Position numbers and translations under genes: made by a program. Of a DNA stretch of 9,488 bases, positions 1 through 5,027 are shown piece after piece. Location of the stretch: the NCBI GenBank assembly GCA_020433785.1, contig JAGRCC010000704.1, positions 1 to 9,488 of the forward strand. Reading direction: 5' to 3'. Within the stretch, counting starts at the first letter, position 1. Every line of letters begins with the position of its first letter. The notes beneath the pieces are model-generated. The model made no database searches. It was not told the origin of the DNA and saw only the letters and a list, made by a program, of their open reading frames with translations. The stretch is from Anaerolineae bacterium. Lineage in GTDB: Bacteria; Chloroflexota; Anaerolineae; 4572-78; J111.

Positions 1-152
1 TGGCGCGACTCGTCCCCGGCCTCGAAGGGCGGCGTGACCAGGCTGTAGATGACGGCCAGCCCCATAAAGGCCAGAAGCACCACGGTTGCCTGTGGGTGGG
101 TGGTTATGGTCTTTCTGATCGGTTTCAATAATAAAGCTACCAACTTGCTCAA
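1..152 (-). CDS. N-terminus of a polytopic membrane protein, GT-C/DUF2142-like (partial)
   Basis: Only about 50 residues are visible; the gene runs off the left edge. The reverse strand reads a short basic N-terminus, then one hydrophobic segment (roughly residues 20-40, ATVVLLAFMGLAVIYSL), then VTPPFEAGDESR. A first membrane helix followed by a TPPFEA-DE loop is typical of large GT-C-fold membrane glycosyltransferases and DUF2142-type proteins common in Chloroflexota, where acidic residues of the first outer loop take part in catalysis. The start is uncertain: the open frame offers only TTG codons (152, 174 and 143) and none has a strong Shine-Dalgarno. I chose 152 because it gives the most usual short N-terminus. 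An extended -10 promoter lies just upstream. Inferred role: transfer of sugars from lipid-linked donors at the membrane; with no more sequence it could be another polytopic protein. Confidence 0.6.
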   Translation of the reverse strand, partial: MSKLVALLLKPIRKTITTHPQATVVLLAFMGLAVIYSLVTPPFEAGDESR

Positions 153-192
153 AGTCTTCGCAAAAATCGAACAAAAGGGTTTGCGACCCGGT

Positions 193-201
193 ATTATATC
201 A
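193..201 (-). promoter_or_regulatory. Extended -10 promoter for the leftward membrane protein gene
   Basis: On the minus strand this reads TGATATAAT, a perfect TATAAT -10 hexamer preceded by TGn, the extended -10 signature that can replace a -35 box. No convincing -35 lies 16-18 bp upstream. Transcription would begin near 185, giving a 5' leader of roughly 10-40 nt depending on which TTG is the start. The fit to a housekeeping-sigma promoter is visible; its activity is inferred. Confidence 0.55.
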
Positions 202-318
202 CTTTTCCGCATAAACTGAATTTTAGAAAGGCAATTAAGGTTGGGGGCGGAACAGCCGGACTGGGGTCGCCTATTCACCGATCTTTATGCGAAAAATGAA
301 AATTTAAGGTTTCCAGTC

Positions 319-431
319 GATGATCAGACCCGATCAAGGGCGATGATCACACTCAATCAAGGGCGATGATCGGACCCGATCAAGGGCGATGATCAGACCC
401 GATCAAGGGCGATGATCGGGTCCGACTCAAG
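319..431. repeat. 23-bp direct tandem array, four full units plus a diverged partial, rich in GATC
   Basis: Units lie at 319-341, 342-364, 365-387 and 388-410, with a diverged partial unit at 411-431. Units 1 and 4 are identical; unit 2 has four substitutions and unit 3 one. Each intact unit carries two GATC tetramers 10 bp apart, and the next unit follows 13 bp on, so eight GATC sites fall at 322, 332, 345, 368, 378, 391, 401 and 414. The last unit is changed so that 414-425 (GATCGGGTCCGA) is the exact reverse complement of 370-381, which allows a 12-bp stem. There are no spacers, so it is not a CRISPR array, and 23 bp is not a multiple of three. The rest of 202-318 shows only a weak inverted pair (CGCATAAA at 208-215, TTTATGCG at 283-290). 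Confidence 0.85.
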
Positions 432-564
432 TAAGGAGCCATAGAGCCGTAATCATACGCTTGCGTAGCACATTATGATCGATTCGTGGGCCGGGGCCTA
501 GGTGTTTTACCCCTTAATCTCTCTCCCGGTCCCCCCATCCCCGGACTGGTGAGAGGTTGCCCAG

Positions 565-678
565 GTGTTTTGTCGTATTATTGATTATGGCTTTGGTTTG
601 TGTAATAATAAGCCTGCAGCGGTGTTGGAAGAATTAGATTTGATGCCTAAGCCTGGTTGGCGTGAAGGGTATGGGTAA
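565..678 (+). CDS. Possible small protein or gene remnant, 37 aa
   Basis: A GTG-initiated frame of 37 codons ends at TAA 36 bp before the AraC gene. An AGAGG-like ribosome site (552-556) lies about 8 nt upstream of the GTG. The peptide has protein-like composition: it opens FCRIIDYGFGLCNN, continues with a helix-prone KPAAVLEELDLM and ends PKPGWREGYG. I do not recognise it. It could be a real small protein, perhaps a leader for the downstream regulator, or the 3' remnant of a decayed gene, since the frame is closed upstream by a TGA at 550-552. Codon use is AT-rich at third positions, like the AraC gene and unlike the flanking membrane proteins. The stretch 432-564 holds a small palindrome (TACGC/GCGTA, 456-467), a GATC and a pyrimidine-rich run, but no gene. 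Confidence 0.3.
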   Translation: MFCRIIDYGFGLCNNKPAAVLEELDLMPKPGWREGYG

Positions 679-713
679 ATTACTTACTTGCGGACAAAAA
701 GGTGTTTTGCTAG

Positions 714-1709
714 ATGGGACAAATAACTACATTATTTGTCAGAAAAGTGCTGGGGGAAGTCGATAGTGACATCGATAAGAATGCCTGGGTGCAATCGATG
801 GGAATTGAGTTAAACAGACCGGTTTATATGATTTCGGATGCACACTATTATTCATTTTTTGAAGGGGCGGCTGCAATTGATCGAAACGGTACGACGTTGC
901 CGCTAAGAGCCGGCGCCGCGATGCGTAGCGATGACTATGGGGCTTTTGGGCTGGCCTGGAAATCGGCGACCACGCTTCGGGGGTCTTATAACCGGGCTGA
1001 GCGTTATGCGCGGGTGCTAACCAGTGTTTCTACCTATGAAGTCGAGGCCACGAATGAAGGGGCGTACATGCATTTGCACCGTTCCGGGGAGCGACATCTC
1101 GGTATGCGATTATCGAACGAAGCCACCATTGCCAGCATCTTATCGATCAGCCAAGAAGTGTCCACCGAAGCCGTTCATCCGATGGCCGTTTATTTCAAAC
1201 ATGCCGCTCCAGGGTCCATTGCCGATCATGAAACCTATTTTGGGTGTCCGGTGCATTTTGACTCGGATAGAGATGCCCTACTCTTTTCAAATGAAAGTCT
1301 ACAGGCGCCAAACAAGCTTGGTGATGAAAGTATTTCAAAATTCTTTCAATCGCATCTTGAAACTGAACTTTCGAAGCTTGAAGATGATACCGTACTTGAT
1401 CAGCAGATTCGGCAGCATGTGACGCAATCTCTAAGCGAGGGCATTCCCATGCTCTCTGATGTTGCCCATCATTTTGGGATGAGTGGCCGAACCTTGCAAC
1501 GACGGTTATCGGAGTTAGGATACTCGTATCAAACGCTGGTTGATGAAGCGCGCCGACAGTTAGCCGAGCGTCTGCTGCGCGAAACCGACTTTTCCCCTGT
1601 TGAAATTGCATTTATGACCGGCTTTTCCGAACAAAGTGCCTTTGCCCGCGCATTTAAACGTTGGGCCGGGCAAACACCACGAAATTTTCGCATCCATCAT
1701 CAGCTTTAA
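714..1709 (+). CDS. AraC-family transcriptional regulator (Arabinose_bd N-domain + HTH_18)
   Basis: This cytoplasmic one-component regulator has 331 residues, the normal size for the subfamily with an N-terminal PF12625-type ligand/dimerisation domain. Residues about 20-210 match that domain, including the DDYGAFGLAWKSATTLRGS stretch and the late FGCPVHFDSDRDALLF motif typical of OruR/ArgR-type members. The DNA-binding domain is at the C-terminus with two helix-turn-helix units: DVAHHFGMSGRTLQRRL near 249-265, and PVEIAFMTGFSEQSAFARAF at 295-314 followed by KRWAGQTPRNFR, the hallmark AraC ending. Start: ATG 714 with AGGTG at 700-704 about 9 nt upstream. No effector can be read from the sequence. 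It lies upstream of, and in the same direction as, the NmrA-like and DUF1772 genes, but a 290-bp gap with a palindromic element separates them, so it more likely regulates than shares their transcript. Confidence 0.93.
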   Translation: MGQITTLFVRKVLGEVDSDIDKNAWVQSMGIELNRPVYMISDAHYYSFFEGAAAIDRNGTTLPLRAGAAMRSDDYGAFGLAWKSATTLRGSYNRAERYARVLTSVSTYEVEATNEGAYMHLHRSGERHLGMRLSNEATIASILSISQEVSTEAVHPMAVYFKHAAPGSIADHETYFGCPVHFDSDRDALLFSNESLQAPNKLGDESISKFFQSHLETELSKLEDDTVLDQQIRQHVTQSLSEGIPMLSDVAHHFGMSGRTLQRRLSELGYSYQTLVDEARRQLAERLLRETDFSPVEIAFMTGFSEQSAFARAFKRWAGQTPRNFRIHHQL

Positions 1710-1736
1710 CCCCAACACTAGACTATATCGGAATTA

Positions 1737-1821
1737 AGGTGACAGTCACTTAACGGGCTATATGATATGCCGCTTCGCGGAAGAACGCCCTTATTGAGAG
1801 CCGAAAAAGTGACTGTCACCT
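1737..1821. repeat. REPIN/MITE-like paired palindrome between the AraC and oxidoreductase genes
   Basis: Two 15-bp arms are perfect reverse complements: AGGTGACAGTCACTT at 1737-1751 and AAGTGACTGTCACCT at 1807-1821. Each arm is itself a near palindrome (GTGAC-A-GTCAC). The 55-bp interior holds a small apical hairpin, CCGC-TTC-GCGG (1770-1780), and a GGGC/GCCC pair. Two inverted REP-like palindromes around a short spacer is the REPIN layout, mobilised in trans by RAYT (IS200-like tyrosine) transposases; no such gene is in the window. It lies 28 bp after the AraC stop, so its RNA hairpin may also help end or protect that transcript. The structure is seen; the mobility is inferred. Confidence 0.7.
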
Positions 1822-1825
1822 GATA

Positions 1826-1844
1826 TTTGACGTGGTATGTCAAA
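1826..1844. promoter_or_regulatory. Candidate operator, 6-7-6 inverted repeat upstream of the oxidoreductase gene
   Basis: TTTGAC (1826-1831) and GTCAAA (1839-1844) form a perfect 6-bp dyad around 7 bp. The same 290-bp gap also carries ATCGTCAA twice on the same strand, at 1857-1864 and 1917-1924, exactly 60 bp apart; same-direction half-sites are the usual AraC-family arrangement. A weak promoter (TTATTG, 17 bp, TATGAC) ends near 1916. Any of these could be the target of the upstream AraC-family regulator, but such short repeats also arise by chance in an AT-rich gap. Confidence 0.25.
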
Positions 1845-2001
1845 AAATTGGCAGAGATCGTCAATAATTATCATCGCCTATTTGTTATTATTGTTTGTAA
1901 CTAAGGACGATATGACATCGTCAACGTTGCTTTTCGTCACTGGCCATCGGCCCATTTGAAAAGCACTTTCATTTACTCACTTTATAACTTAGGAGCAAAC
2001 A

Positions 2002-2868
2002 ATGACACACTTCAATAATAACACTACCGCTGATGCTACAGGGCGCATTCTGGTTCTGGGCGGAACCGGAAAAACGGGTCGCCGCATCGTCGCCGGTCTA
2101 CAGGCGAAAGGGCTTCCGATTCGAATTGGTTCGCGCTCTGCCTCTCCATCTTTTGACTGGAACAACGAGCAAAGTTGGGACGCTAGCCTGGCGGGTGTTG
2201 AAGCGATATACATCTCTTATTCACCCGATTTGGCTATACCCGGAGCCACCGATGCGATTCAAGCTCTGGTTGACCGGGCCAAACAACACGGTGTCCGGCG
2301 GTTGGTATTGCTGTCTGGTCGGGGAGAAGCCGAGGCCCAGGCCAGTGAACGCATTGTGCAGGAAAGCGGCCTGGAATGGACGATTGTTCGAGCCAGTTGG
2401 TTTTATCAAAACTTCTCTGAAGGCGCTTTTGTTGATATGGTTTCTGCCGGACAGATCACCTTACCGGCCGGCGATACACCCGAACCATTCGTTGATGTTG
2501 ATGATATTGCCGATGTGGCTATCGCAGCGTTAACCGAGCCAGGCCATACCGGCGAGGTTTATGAAGTGACCGGCCCGCGCCTGATGACGTTTACAGATAT
2601 TGCGGCAGAACTGTCAGAAGCAACAGGTCGCGAGATCACCTACATTCAGCCGCCCCACGAGGCCTTTGTTACGGAGGTTGCGAATTCCGGCGCTCCCAAG
2701 GACGTTGTGTGGATCTTGGATTATCTTTTCTCCACAGTATTGGATGGTCGAAACGCGTATATAACCGATGGCATTCAGCGAGCGCTGGGACGACCACCGA
2801 AGGATTTTGCCGAGTATGCCCGCGAGGCTGCGGCCACGGGTATATGGCAGCCGGTACCTACCGCTTAG
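2002..2868 (+). CDS. NmrA-like atypical SDR, NAD(P)-binding oxidoreductase
   Basis: This is a 288-residue Rossmann-fold protein of the atypical short-chain dehydrogenase group (NmrA / NAD(P)H-binding). The nucleotide loop is GGTGKTG at residues 20-26, and R45 after the second strand (IRIGSRS) suggests a preference for NADP(H). The strand RRLVLLSGRGE (99-109) and the segment EWTIVRASWFYQNF (125-138) are diagnostic for the NmrA/SDR_a5 branch, which lacks the classical YxxxK catalytic pair; some members reduce quinones and others only sense NADP. FVDVDDIADVA and the EVYEVTGP strand near 190 complete the family pattern. The length is typical and there is no signal peptide, so it should be cytoplasmic. 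Start: ATG 2002 with AGGAG at 1991-1995. A DUF1772 gene follows after 113 bp. The substrate is unknown. Confidence 0.9.
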   Translation: MTHFNNNTTADATGRILVLGGTGKTGRRIVAGLQAKGLPIRIGSRSASPSFDWNNEQSWDASLAGVEAIYISYSPDLAIPGATDAIQALVDRAKQHGVRRLVLLSGRGEAEAQASERIVQESGLEWTIVRASWFYQNFSEGAFVDMVSAGQITLPAGDTPEPFVDVDDIADVAIAALTEPGHTGEVYEVTGPRLMTFTDIAAELSEATGREITYIQPPHEAFVTEVANSGAPKDVVWILDYLFSTVLDGRNAYITDGIQRALGRPPKDFAEYAREAAATGIWQPVPTA

Positions 2869-2885
2869 TCAGCGTCGTACTTGAT

Positions 2886-2928
2886 AGGTTGTCGTCATCA
2901 TCCCAACAAGCGACGATGACGACAACCT
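2886..2928. terminator. 14-bp stem-loop between the oxidoreductase and DUF1772 genes
   Basis: AGGTTGTCGTCATC (2886-2899) and GATGACGACAACCT (2915-2928) are perfect reverse complements around a 15-nt loop. It starts 17 bp after the oxidoreductase stop. No U-tract follows on either strand, so it is not a classical intrinsic terminator. A partial terminator, an RNA-processing or mRNA-stability element, or a DNA-binding dyad are all possible. It probably sets different expression of the two genes if they share a transcript. Confidence 0.5.
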
Positions 2929-2981
2929 CCTACCGAGCCGTTAATCCCACCTCTGTAATTGATTTTCAGAAAGGATGCGTC

Positions 2982-3467
2982 ATGGATCTATTTCAGATCT
3001 TATTAGTCCTCTCAACATTGCTCTGTTCGTTGGTGGCCGGATTCGTGCTTGCGTTTGCTATTGTTGTGATGCCGGGTATCAAAGGGTTGCCGGATCGCGA
3101 GTTTATTCGGGCATTTCAGGTTATGGATGGGGTGATTCAGAATAATCAACCTCTTTTTATCGTCGTTTGGGTCGGTTCGGCCTTGACCCTCATCGTTTCC
3201 GCCATTTTCGGCATCTGGCAGCTGGACGGTATTGCCCGTATCAGCCTATTACTGGCTGCATTCGCCTATATTGTCGGGGTTCAGCTGCCAACCATCACCA
3301 TAAACGTACCGTTAAACAATCGGCTACAGACTCTCGATACCTCTTCAGCAGATGACCTCATGCAGAAACAGGCTCGTGACGATTTTGAATCCCGGTGGAA
3401 CTTTTGGAATTCTTTCAGGACCATTCTAGCCAGCTTGGTATCTGTGACCTTAATGATTTTGCTTTGA
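2982..3467 (+). CDS. DUF1772 (anthrone oxygenase-like) membrane protein
   Basis: This is a 161-residue integral membrane protein with four hydrophobic segments, around residues 6-30, 55-75, 80-100 and 147-161. Two features match DUF1772: NVPLNNRL (108-115) after the third segment and WNFWNSFRT (139-147) before the last, which correspond to the family's conserved NxPLN and WxxWNxxRT positions. The family includes fungal anthrone oxygenases (HypC/EncD type), which oxidise anthrones to anthraquinones without a known cofactor; most bacterial members are uncharacterised. Start: ATG 2982 with AAAGGA at 2970-2975. The frame stays open upstream to 2709, but that stretch overlaps the oxidoreductase gene and reads as non-membrane sequence. 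Pairing with an NmrA-like reductase suggests a joint redox job on aromatic compounds (inference). Confidence 0.87.
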   Translation: MDLFQILLVLSTLLCSLVAGFVLAFAIVVMPGIKGLPDREFIRAFQVMDGVIQNNQPLFIVVWVGSALTLIVSAIFGIWQLDGIARISLLLAAFAYIVGVQLPTITINVPLNNRLQTLDTSSADDLMQKQARDDFESRWNFWNSFRTILASLVSVTLMILL

Positions 3468-3510
3468 TGAGCTATTGAAATACACTTATTAGGCGCAATT
3501 GTAAATCAAT

Positions 3511-3570
3511 AAATTAATCGAGGAATAACAAAGCTTGCTTTGTTGCTCCGACACATTTACCGATTAATTT
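3511..3570. terminator. Nested hairpin after the DUF1772 gene
   Basis: The outer arms AAATTAATCG (3511-3520) and CGATTAATTT (3561-3570) are perfect 10-bp reverse complements. Inside sits a tight hairpin, AACAAAGC (3527-3534) and GCTTTGTT (3537-3544), 8 bp with a 2-nt gap. The region follows the DUF1772 stop by 43 bp and precedes the next gene. The AT-rich nested structure could end transcription of the redox genes or be a small MITE-like remnant. No long U-tract follows the inner stem, so it is not a textbook terminator. Confidence 0.4.
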
Positions 3571-3602
3571 CTAAAACCGCAAATGCCGCCATGCCGCCAC
3601 GG

Positions 3603-3608
3603 TATAAT
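3603..3608 (+). promoter_or_regulatory. Perfect -10 hexamer before the GH-like gene
   Basis: TATAAT lies 14 bp upstream of the ATG at 3622. It lacks both a TG extension and a recognisable -35 box. If used, transcription would start near 3615, giving an almost leaderless mRNA for ATG 3622 or a 30-nt leader for the alternative GTG at 3646. This argues against the earlier in-frame ATG at 3583, which lies upstream of the hexamer. Confidence 0.35.
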
Positions 3609-3621
3609 CTTGGGCGGCCTG

Positions 3622-4938
3622 ATGACTTCTTACTGGGGGAAGTTTGTGAGCATAACCGAAAACAACTATATATACGCCCTGCACGATGCCGGCGGTGAGG
3701 CTCTGCTGGCCGGCCAAGGTTGGGTGATCATTACCGAAGATATTGGCCGCGATCCCTATAACAGCCACGGCGCTAACTATTCGGCCATTTCAGCCCAGGG
3801 TTTAACCGTCGTTTCCCGATTAAATAATGGTTACGGGTCAACCGGCACCATTCCTGAGCCGCAATATTACCGTGATTTTGCGGTACGTTGCGGCAATTTT
3901 GTGCAGGCTTCCCAAGGCTGCAATATCTGGGTCATCGGCAATGAGCCAAACCTGGAGGCGGAGTGGCCAAACGGCAATCCTATTTTCCCCGGCGATTATG
4001 CCGCCTGTTACAAACTCTGCCGCAACGAAATTAGAAAACGGCCCGGCCACGGGCAAGATTTGGTGTTAGTGGCTGGCCCCGGTCCCTGGAACGCCTCGGT
4101 AAAATACGCGACCAATCCCACCGGCGATTGGGTGCAATATCTACAAGACCAAATCTGGGGTGTTCAAAAATTTGATGATGTCGATGGCGTGGCCCTACAC
4201 ACTTACACTCACGGACACGATCCCCAGCTCATCCGCTCGACGGAAACGATGGCGCCGCCGTTCCAAAACCGGCATTACCATTTTTGGGCCTACAAAGATT
4301 TTCTTAACGGCTTGCGAGCCATGAACTTTCTGGATAAACCCATTTACATTACCGAGACCAACGGCAACGACAAAAACTGGACGGGCGGTAACAACGGCTG
4401 GGTCAGAGAAGCCTATAAAGACATTAACGCCTGGAACGTACAAAACCCCAAGCAAGTTATTCGATGTCTGACGCTGTTTCGGTGGAGGAAAGATCAGTTG
4501 GGGTATTCTATCGAGGATCAGCCGGCGGTGCAGGCAGATTTTAAGGAGGCAGTTCAAAAAGGGTTCACTTGGCCGGACAAATTAACCCCGCCTCCGCCGC
4601 CATCCCAAGATATGGCGCTGGCCTACGCCCGCCAAACTGCAACGCACCTACAGGCAGCTACCGCCAGCAACCAGCAAACCATCAACGCGTTAGAAGACAT
4701 CAACAATGGCGAACAAGCACTGACCTATGCCCTTAATACCGCCGCACATTTAACGGCGGCGACTGAAAGCAACGATAAAACCTTAGCGATATTGGGGCAA
4801 AACGGCGGTAATCCCGAGGCGCTGCAGCAGGCTCGCCAAACTGCAATCCATCTGGAGGCAGCTACCACCACCAACAATAACACCATTGCCGTCTTAACCG
4901 ACAAAAAGCCACTCGTAACCAAATATTACCGCCCCTGA
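3622..4938 (+). CDS. Glycoside-hydrolase-like (clan GH-A style) protein with three C-terminal helical repeats
   Basis: This is a 438-residue protein of unproven function. Residues 1 to about 325 look like a TIM-barrel glycosidase domain. IWVIGNEPNLE has Asn-Glu at 107-108, placed like the acid/base pair ending strand 4 of clan GH-A enzymes, and IYITETNGN has Glu245, placed like the strand-7 nucleophile. VDGVALHTYTHGHDP and a late RCLTLFRWRKDQL strand fit the same fold. The family resembles uncharacterised proteins I recall from Chloroflexota and actinobacteria, but I cannot name it. A PPPPP linker (about 328-332) leads to three 34-residue repeats. There is no signal peptide or membrane segment, so it is cytoplasmic unless exported by another route. 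Start is uncertain: ATG 3622 follows a TATAAT closely, GTG 3646 has a GGGGGA purine run upstream, and ATG 3583 is also in frame. It converges on the kinase gene, with 89 bp between stops. Confidence 0.75.
   Translation: MTSYWGKFVSITENNYIYALHDAGGEALLAGQGWVIITEDIGRDPYNSHGANYSAISAQGLTVVSRLNNGYGSTGTIPEPQYYRDFAVRCGNFVQASQGCNIWVIGNEPNLEAEWPNGNPIFPGDYAACYKLCRNEIRKRPGHGQDLVLVAGPGPWNASVKYATNPTGDWVQYLQDQIWGVQKFDDVDGVALHTYTHGHDPQLIRSTETMAPPFQNRHYHFWAYKDFLNGLRAMNFLDKPIYITETNGNDKNWTGGNNGWVREAYKDINAWNVQNPKQVIRCLTLFRWRKDQLGYSIEDQPAVQADFKEAVQKGFTWPDKLTPPPPPSQDMALAYARQTATHLQAATASNQQTINALEDINNGEQALTYALNTAAHLTAATESNDKTLAILGQNGGNPEALQQARQTAIHLEAATTTNNNTIAVLTDKKPLVTKYYRP
4615..4908 (+). repeat. Triplicated 34-residue helical repeat in the GH-like protein
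   Basis: Three units start at 4615, 4717 and 4819, spaced exactly 102 bp (34 codons). The consensus is AL--A--TA-HL-AAT--N--TI--L; the first two units end with a short Asn/Gly-rich link. Units 1 and 3 share 17 of the first 30 residues and near-identical DNA, such as CGCCAAACTGCAA at 4630-4642 and 4834-4846, while unit 2 is more diverged. The pattern of Ala and Leu suggests amphipathic helices that bundle or coil; an oligomerisation or docking role is inferred. Confidence 0.85.
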
Positions 4939-5027
4939 AATTATCGGTTAGGAGTTGAGGCTCCGGTTAGCCATACCTATTGCCCCAATTACCCCATGAA
5001 TAAAAGTGCTAAGTTCATTGATTACGA

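Noticed and set aside
319..431. CRISPR array
   Set aside because: The 23-bp units abut directly with no unique spacers, and no cas gene is present.
689..713. TTGCGG ... TAGATG promoter for the AraC gene
   Set aside because: Spacing is 17 bp but both boxes fit poorly, and the -10 would overlap the start codon and lie downstream of the ribosome site.
1195..1611. 138-codon antisense frame inside the AraC gene
   Set aside because: It is a mirror of a well-matched AraC-family coding sequence and has no domain of its own.
2709..2981. Upstream extension of the DUF1772 gene (start at 2709)
   Set aside because: It overlaps the oxidoreductase gene in another frame and crosses the stem-loop. The family's first membrane helix starts right after ATG 2982, which has an AAAGGA ribosome site.
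4946..4973. Terminator between the converging GH-like and kinase genes
   Set aside because: Only a 4-bp GGAG/CTCC pair and a repeated CGGTTAG are visible, with no T-run; too weak to call.
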